Positions 28,032 to 37,114 of a stretch of 64,000 nucleotides of DNA are shown here, piece by piece. This DNA comes from WTFY01 sp965220895 (GTDB lineage: Bacteria > Pseudomonadota > Gammaproteobacteria > UBA4575). How positions within the stretch are numbered: position 1 is the first letter of the stretch; every line of letters starts with the position of its first letter. Where the stretch lies: NCBI GenBank assembly GCA_965220895.1, contig OZ244850.1:868001-932000 (forward strand), given 5' to 3'. Under the pieces are notes generated by a model. The model searched no databases. It was not told the origin of the DNA and saw only the letters and a list, made by a program, of their open reading frames with translations. The position numbers and the translations under genes are program-made.

Positions 28032-29192
28032 TCAGGGCCACAGGGTGTTCCCGGCAAGTGCCTCGTGCAACCGGGCGATTGACCACACATCGATCCCGTC
28101 TGCAGTACGAAAAGATCGCTCGCCACCGTAGACGAGCAGCCGTTGTACCAGTCCCGGAAGCTCTGCAATTGCGCGCAGCCCCTGCAGCATGCCGGTATGG
28201 TAGCGGGCCTGGGACTTGACCTCGATCGCCGTCAACTGACTGTCCCGGCGCAGCAGGAAGTCGACTTCCGTGCGATTCGCGGGGTGTGGTGCCCAGTAGT
28301 GCAGTTCGTCGAACAGCTCGCCTTCCTCGCCATGTGCGCGCAACAGGTGCAGGACCCAGCCCTCGAGCAGCGCGCCGCGCTCTTCCGGTGCAATTGGCCC
28401 GCGCAGCTTTTTCACCGCACGAACCAGACCCGGGTCCACCCAGTAGAGTTTTGGGTGACGTTGCTCACGCGCCCGGATTCTTGGCTGGAAGGCCGGCAGG
28501 CGAAATGCAAGCAGCGTGTCCTCGAGAATGTCCAGATAGCCCTGTACTGTGGTGCGTGCGACACCGCAGTCACGCGCGATCCCTGAGATGTTCACGACCT
28601 GGCCGTGGTAGAGGGCAGCAACCGGCAAGAAACGCGCGAACCCCGGGAGGTTTCGCACCAGCCCTTCGGCCCGGATTTCCTCGCGCAGATAAAGCCGGAC
28701 ATAGCTCTCCAGCACGGCGTGGCGCTCATCGGCCACCCAGACCAGGGGGACGGTACCCGTATCGAGAGCGGCATCGAGGTCGAAGTCGTTGCCAAGCTCG
28801 ACCGGAGTCAGGGGATGCATGGTCTTGTGCAGCGCGCGACCGGCAAGCAGGTTGACCCCTGTCGCCTTGAGTTTTCGCGCACTGGAACCGAGGAGGGCGA
28901 AGTTGAGCCGACGATCCTCGATATGGCGGTGCACTTCGTTAAGAAGATTGGGAAGGCGCTGAATCTCGGCGATCACCACCCAGCTGCCGGGCGGGGCCGA
29001 CTGCAGGTCGGCGGCGAAGAGGGACGGGTCGGCGAGGTAGTCCTGGTAGCGGGCCTCTTCGAGAAGATCAATGTGGCGCGCATCCGTGAACTGCTGGCGC
29101 GCCCAGGTGCTCTTGCCGACCCCGCGCACTCCAAGAAGAAAGAAGCTCTGCCCGGGAAGTCGGGTCAGGCGCGGATAGGGGTTTTCTGACAT
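28032..29192 (-). CDS. DUF4143 (AAA_14) ATP-binding protein
   Basis: A 386-residue P-loop ATPase with Walker A LGVRGVGKSTW at residues 20-30, VVIAEIQRLP (Walker B), and the C-terminal DUF4143 domain containing NRTEVDFLLRRDSQLTAIEV, a restriction-endonuclease-like motif. Function is unknown; many copies occur on islands. It is inserted between tesA and the ybbAP pair, which are divergent neighbours in many relatives, so it was probably acquired. Confidence 0.85.
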   Translation of the reverse strand: MSENPYPRLTRLPGQSFFLLGVRGVGKSTWARQQFTDARHIDLLEEARYQDYLADPSLFAADLQSAPPGSWVVIAEIQRLPNLLNEVHRHIEDRRLNFALLGSSARKLKATGVNLLAGRALHKTMHPLTPVELGNDFDLDAALDTGTVPLVWVADERHAVLESYVRLYLREEIRAEGLVRNLPGFARFLPVAALYHGQVVNISGIARDCGVARTTVQGYLDILEDTLLAFRLPAFQPRIRAREQRHPKLYWVDPGLVRAVKKLRGPIAPEERGALLEGWVLHLLRAHGEEGELFDELHYWAPHPANRTEVDFLLRRDSQLTAIEVKSQARYHTGMLQGLRAIAELPGLVQRLLVYGGERSFRTADGIDVWSIARLHEALAGNTLWP

Positions 29193-29387
29193 GCTATCGT
29201 CATAATTCTTCGAAATATGACGACACTATGTCAAGGGAACATGAACGAATCAACACGGCCTCAAGGAGAGATTCCCGTACACCGGGCACCTCCCATATCG
29301 AGTCCCCCAGCGTGCGGATTGCATCCGAGGGGTCATCGCCATTATATTCAAATCCTGACGACAAGCGCCCGCCCGGGCCCCACCATC

Positions 29388-30416
29388 ATGAAGATCCGCT
29401 GGCTCGTATCCGCCCTGCTGCTGTGTGTCCTCGCCTCCCCTGCCAGCGCGCGTGTGCTGCTGGTCTTCGGCGACAGCCTGAGTGCCGCCTTCGGCATCCC
29501 TGAGGAGCAGGGCTGGGTGTACCTGCTGGACGAGCGCTTAAAGCGCGAAGGCATTCCCGTTCGGGTCGTCAATGCCAGTGTCAGCGGCGAGACCACCGTC
29601 GGCGGGCTGGCACGCCTGCCGGGTGTACTCGACCACTACGCGCCGGCCTGGGTGATCCTGGAACTCGGTGGCAACGATGGGCTTCGCGGCCTGCCCGTTC
29701 AGAAGATTCGCGAGAACCTCGAGGCAATGATTCGCCTGATCCGCGAACGCGGCACCGAGGTCATGCTGACCGGCATCCGCCTGCCGCCCAACTACGGGCC
29801 GCGCTACACCACCCCGTTTTTCGAGAACTATGCCAGGCTGGCCCGCGCCCATGACCTCGCGCTGGTGCCCAACCTGCTGGACGGCGTGGCCCGCATGCCG
29901 GACGGCATGCAGCTCGACGGCATCCACCCAAGTGCCCTCGCGCAGGCGCACATCCTCGACAACGTCTGGCCGCAGCTCAAGGCGCTGGTGCTGCAACCCG
30001 CCACGGGCGTGGCCCGCGGGCCCGCCTGTGCGAACTGGAACGCCCGGGGGTTTTTCGAGTATGCGGATGCGCTGCTGGTGCGCACCTGCCTCAAGACCGG
30101 GGTCAAGGTGAACGCGCGCGATGAACTGGGTCGCACGCCGCTGCACTGGGCGGCCGGCTACAGCCCGCATCCCGCGCTGATCGGGGTACTGATCGAGGCC
30201 GGTGCCGACCCCGGGGCGCGGGCAGCCAACGGCGCCACGCCGCTGCACTGGGCGGCTGGCTACAACGATGACCCGGCGATCATCACGGCCCTGCTTGCGG
30301 GCGGGGCCGACCTGCACGCCACCGACCGGACCGGGGCGACCGCCCTGCACTGGACCAGCTACAACCCGGCCAACCCGGCGATGGCCACGGCCCTGATGCA
30401 GGCCGCCAGGCGATGA
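29388..30416 (+). CDS. TesA-like SGNH esterase fused to ankyrin repeats
   Basis: A 342-residue exported protein. Residues 1-20 are a signal peptide (ASPASA). About 21-200 are a TesA-type SGNH hydrolase with all four blocks: FGDSLSA (catalytic Ser), SGETTVGG, LGGNDGLRG and DGIHPS (catalytic Asp-His). Normal TesA ends there (about 190-210 residues). Here the chain continues with CANWNARGFFEYA and three ankyrin repeats (GRTPLHWAAGY, GATPLHWAAGY, GATALHWTSYN). ATG 29388 is chosen for the signal peptide. The stop overlaps the next ankyrin gene by 4 bp. TesA hydrolyses acyl-thioesters and lysophospholipids in the periplasm. Confidence 0.87.
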   Translation: MKIRWLVSALLLCVLASPASARVLLVFGDSLSAAFGIPEEQGWVYLLDERLKREGIPVRVVNASVSGETTVGGLARLPGVLDHYAPAWVILELGGNDGLRGLPVQKIRENLEAMIRLIRERGTEVMLTGIRLPPNYGPRYTTPFFENYARLARAHDLALVPNLLDGVARMPDGMQLDGIHPSALAQAHILDNVWPQLKALVLQPATGVARGPACANWNARGFFEYADALLVRTCLKTGVKVNARDELGRTPLHWAAGYSPHPALIGVLIEAGADPGARAANGATPLHWAAGYNDDPAIITALLAGGADLHATDRTGATALHWTSYNPANPAMATALMQAARR

Positions 30417-31384
30417 TGCGCAAAGTCCACAATGCAGCCTGGGCCCTGCTCAAACGATCCACCCTGCTGGTGCTGGTACTGGGCCTGTCCACAGGATGCG
30501 AGGATGCCCGGGTCGCCGCCGACTGCAGCCAGTGGAACACGAAGGAATTTTTCCAGCAGGCGAGCGCCTCCGATGTACGCACCTGCCTGGAGGCCGGGGC
30601 GAGCCTTGAGGTGCGCAACTTCTTTGGCGAGAACCCGATCCACGTGGCGGCGATGCACAGTGAAGAGCCTGCCGTCATCGAGGGGCTGGTCGATGCCGGC
30701 GCCAACCCTAATGCGCTTGCTGCAGAAGGCACCACGCCCTTGCACGCGGCCGTGGACCTGAACGAGAACCTGAAGATCATCGCCGCTCTCGGGCAGGCCG
30801 GCGCCGACCCGAACCGCCGTGACCACTACGGCTGGATGCCGCTGCACGTGGCCGTGGTCAATCCGCACCACGCCCCCGAGATCACGAAGGCCCTGCTCGA
30901 GATCGGCGCTGACCCGCATGTCCGCGGCTACTACGGCACCACCGCGCTTCACCGTGCGGCCCGCTATGCTACGCATCCGAAGGCCGTGATCCGCATTTTG
31001 TCCGGGGCCGGGGTCGACCTGAACGTGCGCACCTCGAACGGCTCCGCACCGCTGCACTGGGCAGCCACCTACTCCGGCGGGACCGACGCCATCCGCGCAC
31101 TGGTCAAGGCCGGCGCCGACCCCAACGCCCAGGACCGCACGGGGGCGACCGCGCTGCACAGCGCGATACGCTTCAACGAGCGCCCCAAGGCCGTGGTCGC
31201 GACACTGATCGAGCTCGGCACCGATCCGAGCCTTCGCAACCTGACCGGGCAGACGCCCTGGGAGTACGTGCAGATGTACGACCCGATGGAGAACACCGGC
31301 TCCTGGAAGGCCCTGCGGGACGGATACCTGCAGGCGATGGGACGTGCCTCCGACCCGGAGCCTGCCTGGGGGCCGCCGGATTGA
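30413..31384 (+). CDS. Ankyrin-repeat lipoprotein
   Basis: A 323-residue lipoprotein. The signal ends at the lipobox LSTGC; the mature N-terminus has the cap DCSQWNTKEFFQQASASDVR, then about seven ankyrin repeats (examples ENPIHVAAMHS, TTPLHAAVDLN, WMPLHVAVVNP, TTALHRAARYA, SAPLHWAATYS, ATALHSAIRFN). It overlaps the TesA-ankyrin stop by 4 bp (ATGA) and shares its C-x2-W-N cap, so the two are related in origin and translated together. A likely periplasmic protein-binding scaffold; no enzyme domain was seen. Confidence 0.88.
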   Translation: MMRKVHNAAWALLKRSTLLVLVLGLSTGCEDARVAADCSQWNTKEFFQQASASDVRTCLEAGASLEVRNFFGENPIHVAAMHSEEPAVIEGLVDAGANPNALAAEGTTPLHAAVDLNENLKIIAALGQAGADPNRRDHYGWMPLHVAVVNPHHAPEITKALLEIGADPHVRGYYGTTALHRAARYATHPKAVIRILSGAGVDLNVRTSNGSAPLHWAATYSGGTDAIRALVKAGADPNAQDRTGATALHSAIRFNERPKAVVATLIELGTDPSLRNLTGQTPWEYVQMYDPMENTGSWKALRDGYLQAMGRASDPEPAWGPPD

Positions 31385-31402
31385 TCACGCCGGATTGATC
31401 AC
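31375..31402. repeat. Tandem duplication of a 14-bp unit at the ankyrin stop
   Basis: GCCGGATTGATCAC is repeated twice in tandem (31375-31388, 31389-31402). The first copy contains the TGA stop of the ankyrin lipoprotein gene. A simple slippage duplication is likely. Confidence 0.6.
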
Positions 31403-31415
31403 TATTAAATATAAT

Positions 31416-31440
31416 TGGCAATTATGTACTATAATTGCCA
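31416..31440. promoter_or_regulatory. 25-bp dyad upstream of the autotransporter
   Basis: TGGCAATTAT-GTACT-ATAATTGCCA is a perfect inverted repeat with 10-bp arms, about 100 bp before the autotransporter start. TATAAT-like hexamers lie inside and just before it. It is either the operator of an unidentified regulator or part of a promoter for the phase-variable gene. Confidence 0.65.
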
Positions 31441-31541
31441 GCATCTACACCAAGGAACATAGAGGGGAATCTCGGTAGTGTTGAGTCAAGAAAATAAATC
31501 TGGATCAATCAGAATCTGTCTGCCCGGGACGGACCATTGAG

Positions 31542-31565
31542 ATGAGCAGTAACCCCCCCCCCCCC
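31542..31565 (+). promoter_or_regulatory. Poly-C13 tract between a start codon and the autotransporter frame
   Basis: ATGAGCAGTAA at 31542 is followed by exactly 13 C residues (31553-31565). With 13 C the ATG frame ends nine codons later at a TGA (31569-31571). With 14 or 11 C it reads through into the autotransporter signal peptide. A GGGACGGA stretch precedes the ATG. This is the classical layout of a slipped-strand contingency switch. The tract length may vary between cells or be misread in the assembly. Confidence 0.7.
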
Positions 31566-31567
31566 AA

Positions 31568-34500
31568 GTGAAGCAGGTTCTTTCGAGCAATGCCCCGCTT
31601 TGGGGAAGTGCCCGTAAGGACCGGTACCTCCCTGCAGTTCTTGCCCTGGTCGTCCTTGCAACTCTCGGCAGCATCGGGAATGTCCATGCCGCCGCCGTGT
31701 GCCCTCCGGATCAGACGCTCACTGACGGGGATCATGTCGAATGCACAAAGAACGATGCAACCGACATCAGCATCAGCCTCAGTGGCGTCGATATCGATAC
31801 GACCGCGAATCTGACGCCTGCAGTGTCCGCCTCGCACACTGGCACCGGCAACGTCACGATCGATGTCTCTACACAAAGCGAGCTGACCACCACGGGCGCT
31901 GGCTCCCATGGCATCAGCGGGACACATACGGGAAACAGCGGCAACGTCAATGTCCGCGTCAACGGTTCAACGATCGAGGCGGGTATTGAGGGTGAGGCCA
32001 AGAGTGCCTACGGGATCACTGCCGGGCGCGGGGTTGCTGATGCCTCTCTCCCCCTTGGCGGACAGACCGGGGACCTGTCACTCAGCCTCACATCATCCAG
32101 CGTGACCGCGCATTCGGCAAACGCCATATTGGCGCAGCAGTACGGGACCGGCAAGCTCGATATTCTTCTGGACGGCACCTCCACGCTCACCACGACGGGT
32201 ACATCTGTCGAAGCTGTGCGCGGACAACATGTTGACCAGTGTCCTGCAGGCTCCGGCTCGTCCTGTTATGCCAGGATCCGGTCCCAGAACGGAGTCACCA
32301 TCATGGCGCCCGGTGCCCGTAGCACCGGCATCATTCTTGCCCGTGTTCAGCGGCCGGGCCAGACCCACTTGTCAACGGATGGAATCATCGAGGTGACCGG
32401 CAATACCATTACAACAGGGGGCTTTGGTATCTTCAACTCGACCGAAGGGGTGCGCCCGGGGAATGTCAGGACAACAGTCACGGATACCAGGGTCACCACC
32501 ACTGGGGAGGGTGCCTATGGGGTCACCAGTGCAAGGTCTGATACGGGGGATCAGGCGATCAACCTGGTCTGTACGGGATCTTCTACAGTGCCCTGCAGGA
32601 TCACGACACAGGGTGCACTGGCACGTGGTGTTCTAGGCGAACATGCAGGAGCTGCCAGCAGTGGCACCGTCCGGATCGACCTGCGAGGTGCCTATGCCAT
32701 CACCACGCAAGGTGCCGACGGTATCGGTATTCAGGCCAGCAACGGGGGTACCGGTGATGTCCGTGTCAATGTGCAAGGCGGCAGCATCACGACAAGCGGC
32801 GATAGAGGTCATGGGATTTTGGGCTGGCGCAGCAACATCGACCAAAGTTCCACTGGTGATATTGATATCACCACTCAAAACCATGCTATCGAAACGACAA
32901 GTACATCTGAATGGCCAGACCAGTCCTACGGCATCTGGGCCGTACACGCGAACTCCGGCACTATCAGGGTGAACAGCGGGTCAGGTTCCTCCATCAGGAC
33001 AGCCGGACCTTTTGCTCATGGCATCGTGGCTTATCACGGTGGCGGTGCAGATGCAGACACAAGGCGTATTGACATTACGGTAGGCAGTCCGATCAATGTG
33101 ACCGGCATGCGTGCCCAGGGTGTGAGCGTAGGCGCAATCACTGACGGTGCCCCGGTGCAGGTCGCGGCGCGCGGGGCTGATGGCTTCTTGCAGCAGACGG
33201 TGCGGGTCAATGATGCGATCACCAGTGCGGCCGAAGGGATTTTCCTCGCCGGGGGCGGCAGGGTGATCATTGGGCCACGGGGCAGCATCAACTCGGGCTC
33301 GAATATCGCTATCTGGACTACAGGGACCGTCCCGGAAGACAGCTCTGACGTGGACAACGTGATCGCGGCCATTCCGCCGAGGCTGCGGGTCGACCTGAAC
33401 CCCGGCGGGCGGCGGATCGCACAGGTACTGAATGGCGGCTGGATCATCAATGACGGTGGCGAGACTACAATCGCAGTGAATAATGTCGTGTTGCATGACG
33501 GGACCGAAGGTGCCACAGACAATACGGCCCGTAACGGCATCTGGAACGTCACGATGCTTTCATCAGAAACCATCGCCGACCGCAACTTCTCCGAGGCAGA
33601 CTTCACGGAGATCCGAAGGCCCACGCCTCCGCCCATGTGCGAGGAAGGACAGACCGGAACGCCGCCCGACTGCATGGACCCAGATGCCGATCCTGACCCA
33701 GATCCAGATCCAGGCACGACGGACCCGGACGCCGATCCTGACCCGGATTCCTCCGAACCCTCCGGCCCGATGATCATCGAGGACTACGCACCCCGTGCCG
33801 CCCTGTACGAGGCCCTGCCGGAGTTCCTGCTCGGCCTGCACACGCAGACGGACTCCGCAGCGCATCGGCTTTCTGCCGCACTGCCGCTGTGGCTGGAAGT
33901 GTCCGGCCATAGTGGCGAGCACGACCCGCAGGACTCCACCGTGGGCACCGGGTACGACACCGGACACCGGGTCGCGGCCCTGGGCGGCACCCTGGTGCAC
34001 AACGAACACTGGAACGTGCAGGCTTCAGTACACCGGGTCTCCGGGAGCGCCGAGGTCTCGTCTGCGGTCAAGGGCGGCGACATCGAGGCCGAGGGCCGGG
34101 GAATATCCCTGCAGGCCCGCTGGAGCCCGGGGGGCGGCCCCTATGCGAGTGGCAGGATCGCCTGGACCGACTATGCACTGGACCTCGACTCCGATGACGC
34201 GGCGGTCGGGCGCCTGGTGTCCTCCGTGGGGGCCGAGCGTCTTGCCCTGCAGCTCGAGGCCGGGCACCGCCTGCCCTGGGGCACCCGCAGCTTCCTGACC
34301 CCGCAGGTGGGCGTCTCGCACACGCAGGTGGACATTGACGGCTTCACCGATGCCACCGGGGCGCGGGCCGCGTTCCGGGATACCGAACGCTCCAGCGCCC
34401 GCCTGGGCGTGAGGGCCGATACCACCACCACCGGAGTGGCGTTATACGGTGCCGTGCATCTGGCGCATCACCTGGAGACCGGCACCACCGCAGACGTCTC

Positions 34501-34669
34501 CGGCGAGCGCCTGCGCGCGCGCACCCCGGACCACGACCTGCACCTCGCCCTCGGCGCACAGTGGCAGACCGGGCCGTGGATCCTCCAGGCCGGCCTCGGT
34601 GCACGCCATGCCCTCGGCAGCGACAGCCACGCATACTCCGGGAACCTCAGGGTCGGGGTGCCGTTCTAG
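31568..34669 (+). CDS. Autotransporter (type V secretion) adhesin-like protein, probably phase-variable
   Basis: A 1033-residue protein. A long signal peptide (LPAVLALVVLATLGSIGNVH, cleaved near AAA) is followed by a passenger of about 680 residues, rich in Gly/Ser/Thr and repeated ITTQGA and TTTGEGAYGV-like units (beta-helix). An Asp-Pro linker (DADPDPDPDPG) at about 690-720 leads to a C-terminal autotransporter barrel ending in the aromatic tail LRVGVPF. Only GTG is available in frame at 31568, without a ribosome-binding site; ATG 31542 would be used if the C tract changes length. No obvious protease or other catalytic motif was seen in the passenger. Confidence 0.87.
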   Translation: MKQVLSSNAPLWGSARKDRYLPAVLALVVLATLGSIGNVHAAAVCPPDQTLTDGDHVECTKNDATDISISLSGVDIDTTANLTPAVSASHTGTGNVTIDVSTQSELTTTGAGSHGISGTHTGNSGNVNVRVNGSTIEAGIEGEAKSAYGITAGRGVADASLPLGGQTGDLSLSLTSSSVTAHSANAILAQQYGTGKLDILLDGTSTLTTTGTSVEAVRGQHVDQCPAGSGSSCYARIRSQNGVTIMAPGARSTGIILARVQRPGQTHLSTDGIIEVTGNTITTGGFGIFNSTEGVRPGNVRTTVTDTRVTTTGEGAYGVTSARSDTGDQAINLVCTGSSTVPCRITTQGALARGVLGEHAGAASSGTVRIDLRGAYAITTQGADGIGIQASNGGTGDVRVNVQGGSITTSGDRGHGILGWRSNIDQSSTGDIDITTQNHAIETTSTSEWPDQSYGIWAVHANSGTIRVNSGSGSSIRTAGPFAHGIVAYHGGGADADTRRIDITVGSPINVTGMRAQGVSVGAITDGAPVQVAARGADGFLQQTVRVNDAITSAAEGIFLAGGGRVIIGPRGSINSGSNIAIWTTGTVPEDSSDVDNVIAAIPPRLRVDLNPGGRRIAQVLNGGWIINDGGETTIAVNNVVLHDGTEGATDNTARNGIWNVTMLSSETIADRNFSEADFTEIRRPTPPPMCEEGQTGTPPDCMDPDADPDPDPDPGTTDPDADPDPDSSEPSGPMIIEDYAPRAALYEALPEFLLGLHTQTDSAAHRLSAALPLWLEVSGHSGEHDPQDSTVGTGYDTGHRVAALGGTLVHNEHWNVQASVHRVSGSAEVSSAVKGGDIEAEGRGISLQARWSPGGGPYASGRIAWTDYALDLDSDDAAVGRLVSSVGAERLALQLEAGHRLPWGTRSFLTPQVGVSHTQVDIDGFTDATGARAAFRDTERSSARLGVRADTTTTGVALYGAVHLAHHLETGTTADVSGERLRARTPDHDLHLALGAQWQTGPWILQAGLGARHALGSDSHAYSGNLRVGVPF

Positions 34670-34739
34670 AGAGACTTCCTTGGTAGAGGTGAATAGGCAC
34701 AGCGCATGCTTCTGAAGGGAATTCTGCAGCAGAATCTGC

Positions 34740-35031
34740 ATGAAGACGCACCGCACCCTCCGTTGCCGTCTGTACCCCCGACTCCCGCACCAAGGCCTGC
34801 AGGGTGCGCCTCGGCCAGGGGTACGAAGGAGCACCCGGACAAGCACGTGAAACAAAAGACCTGGGCCACCATGAGTGTGTGGCCTGCGGCTATCGGGATC
34901 ATGCGGATCACAATGCTGCATTGAACCTGCTGGCCTTCGGGAATGGGGCCACTGGACGTGGAGGTGGCGGGGCTACCCGGCCTGTGAAGCGTCAAACGGG
35001 TGGTGAATCCCCTGCGGGTTTTGCTACATGA
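34740..35031 (+). pseudogene. IS200/IS605-type TnpB remnant, internally deleted
   Basis: ATG 34740 opens MKTHRTLRCRLYP, a TnpB N-terminus, but the next 300-odd codons are missing. In another frame, from about 34860, the C-terminus is recognised: CVACGYRDHADHNAALNLLA (second half of the zinc ribbon) and GRGGG followed by VKRQ. TnpB is the RNA-guided nuclease of this IS group; without its RuvC part this copy is dead. It lies just past the autotransporter gene. The rest of 34670-35198 shows no gene. Confidence 0.7.
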
Positions 35032-35198
35032 TTCCCCTGGTAATGCCCGGAACTTCGTGATGGCGCTTCCGGAGAGTCCTGTGCCCCTTGGAGGCTCCTG
35101 ATCCAACCGTGCCATAGTGCAGAACCCATGCACGGGCTTGCATCAGGCCCGCCGAGGGGCCATCATTGGGGTCCATAGTCCGGAATTAGAACGATAAT

Positions 35199-35894
35199 AT
35201 GAACCGGTTCCGCAGCCTACTGGTGGCCTGCCTGTGTCTGGCGGCGGCCAGCCAGATCACCCAGGGGGGCCAGTGCATCCACTGGAACTCCGAGCAATTC
35301 TTTGAGCGCGCCACCGTGGATGCGGTGCGTGCCTGCCTCGCCGAGGGTACCGACCCGAACGATCAAGATGAGTACGGCATCACGCCGCTGCACCGCACGA
35401 CCGGGCTCAACAGCGATGCCACCGTGACCGTGGCGCTGCTGGAGGCCGGGGCGGACCCGATGGCACGCATGCACGAGTACGACTGGACCCCGCTGCACGT
35501 GGCCGCCATGAACGATGACAACCCGGTCGAGGTGATCACGGCCCTGGTGCGCGCAGGTGCGGACCCGAACGCGAAGGCCGTCGATGGCCTGACCCCCCTG
35601 CACATGGCCGCCGGCATGAACGCCAACCCCGAGAGCATCCATACCCTACTGGACACTGGTGCGCTTCTGGATGTGAAGGGCTCCAACGGACTGACCCCCC
35701 TGCACATGGCCGCACGGCTCAACAAGAATCCTGCCGTGGTCGCGGCCCTGCTGGGTGCCGGGGCCGATCCTAATGCACGCGATCGAGAGCGCAGGACGGC
35801 CTGGGACTATGCCAAGCACAACCGCACCCTGCGCGGCACCGAGATCGCCAAGCAGTTGAAGATGCATGTCTCCAAGGCCTCCGGGCACCCCTGA
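35199..35894 (+). CDS. Secreted ankyrin-repeat protein
   Basis: A 231-residue protein with a signal peptide (FRSLLVACLCLAAASQITQG), then the same cap as the two upstream relatives (QCIHWNSEQFFERATVDAVR) and five ankyrin repeats (ITPLHRTTGLN, WTPLHVAAMND, LTPLHMAAGMN, LTPLHMAARLN, then a final RTAWDYAKHN). No lipobox; it is probably a soluble periplasmic protein. It is the third member of a local ankyrin family, separated from the others by the autotransporter gene and the TnpB remnant. Confidence 0.87.
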   Translation: MNRFRSLLVACLCLAAASQITQGGQCIHWNSEQFFERATVDAVRACLAEGTDPNDQDEYGITPLHRTTGLNSDATVTVALLEAGADPMARMHEYDWTPLHVAAMNDDNPVEVITALVRAGADPNAKAVDGLTPLHMAAGMNANPESIHTLLDTGALLDVKGSNGLTPLHMAARLNKNPAVVAALLGAGADPNARDRERRTAWDYAKHNRTLRGTEIAKQLKMHVSKASGHP

Positions 35895-35987
35895 TCGATT
35901 CGAGCCACTCTCAAGCCCTTTCCAACCAGAAATGCAACTGCCGCAAGCCGCAAGCGGTGTTTTCCGCTAGCATCGCTGCGCAAATCG

Positions 35988-36025
35988 GTTTACAATATGT
36001 AAACTATTATTGATATTTTGTAAAC
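35988..36025 (+). promoter_or_regulatory. Putative operator/promoter of the XRE-ImmA gene
   Basis: GTTTAC-AATAT-GTAAAC (35988-36004) is a perfect dyad, and a GTAAAC half site recurs at 36020-36025. A TTTACA/GATATT promoter-like pair overlaps it. GGGAGGG, 7 bases before ATG 36044, is the ribosome-binding site. Autorepression by the XRE domain is the natural reading. Confidence 0.55.
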
Positions 36026-36043
36026 CTTGTGGGAGGGTGAGAA

Positions 36044-37114
36044 ATGCTGGGGAAACGACTCCATCAGGCGCGACAAGCGAGTGGCCTGTCGCAGCGGGCC
36101 TTGGCGGACAATGTCGGGGTTTCCGCGATGATGATTTCCAAGTACGAACGGGCTCAATCGGTCCCGTCTTCGGATGTGCTGCTGGCATTGGCCCGTGCAC
36201 TCGGCGTGCGCACCGAATATTTTTTCCGTACCGCTTCAGTGGACCTCGAGCGTGTTCAACACCGCAATCGCCATGTCTGGAAGTTGCCGATGTCAGCCGA
36301 GAAGAACGTACTGGCGGATGTACGCGATCAACTGGAACGCTGGATGACATTGGATGAGGTAACCCCTGCTCCCTGGTCAGTTCCTTTTGCATTGCCCGAC
36401 GATTTGCCGGACAGCATCGAAGAACTGGACGTAATCGAGTCCATTGCGACTCGATTACGTCATCACTGGGATCTTGGCTTGAACCCGATTCCAGACCTCA
36501 TCGACACCTTGGAATCGCGCGGTCTCAAAGTGTTCACGACCAAGTTTGACGATCCGCGATTTGAAGGGATGAGCGCAATGGCGGATAACCAATGCATTAT
36601 CGTTGTAGGGCGCAACTGGCCGGGTGACCGCCAGCGATTCACACTGGCTCATGAACTTGGTCATATCGTCCTGGATGAGCGTCTTGCAACACATGTTGAC
36701 AAGGAAGACGCGGCCAATCGATTTGCAGGAGCTTTCTTGGTACCGCAGGAAAAGGTGGTCGAGGTACTCGGGAATCATCGACGATCACTGGAGTTTGCGG
36801 AACTCTATCTGCTCAAACACGAATTTGGACTGAGCATGGGCGGGTGGAGTTACCGTGCACTTGCTACCGGTGTAATTACGAAAGCGGCACATAAGGCGTT
36901 CTGGCGAGAGTTTGTCCATAAAGGCTGGAAAGAGAAAGAACCCGGCGAACCCTGTCTTCCCGAGTCACCCCGGCTGTTTGACCAGACCGTATACCGAACC
37001 CTAAGCGAAGGATTGATTGGCGAAGCCAAGGCCGCTGAATTGCTAGCAATCACGGCCTACGAGCTTGCCGCACGACGACGAATGGAGATCATCGATGGCG
37101 ATTCTGGTGAGTGA
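36044..37114 (+). CDS. XRE-ImmA/IrrE metalloprotease regulator
   Basis: A 356-residue protein. An N-terminal XRE helix-turn-helix (SQRALADNVGVSAMMISKYE) is followed by an ImmA/IrrE (COG2856) domain with the zinc-binding motif LAHELGHIVLDE at about residue 203 and NRFAGAFLVP. Such proteins act as antitoxin-like regulators of a partner toxin or as proteases that cut repressors. The next gene, a PIN-like toxin, begins 20 bp before its stop, a common pairing. The motifs look intact. Confidence 0.88.
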   Translation: MLGKRLHQARQASGLSQRALADNVGVSAMMISKYERAQSVPSSDVLLALARALGVRTEYFFRTASVDLERVQHRNRHVWKLPMSAEKNVLADVRDQLERWMTLDEVTPAPWSVPFALPDDLPDSIEELDVIESIATRLRHHWDLGLNPIPDLIDTLESRGLKVFTTKFDDPRFEGMSAMADNQCIIVVGRNWPGDRQRFTLAHELGHIVLDERLATHVDKEDAANRFAGAFLVPQEKVVEVLGNHRRSLEFAELYLLKHEFGLSMGGWSYRALATGVITKAAHKAFWREFVHKGWKEKEPGEPCLPESPRLFDQTVYRTLSEGLIGEAKAAELLAITAYELAARRRMEIIDGDSGE

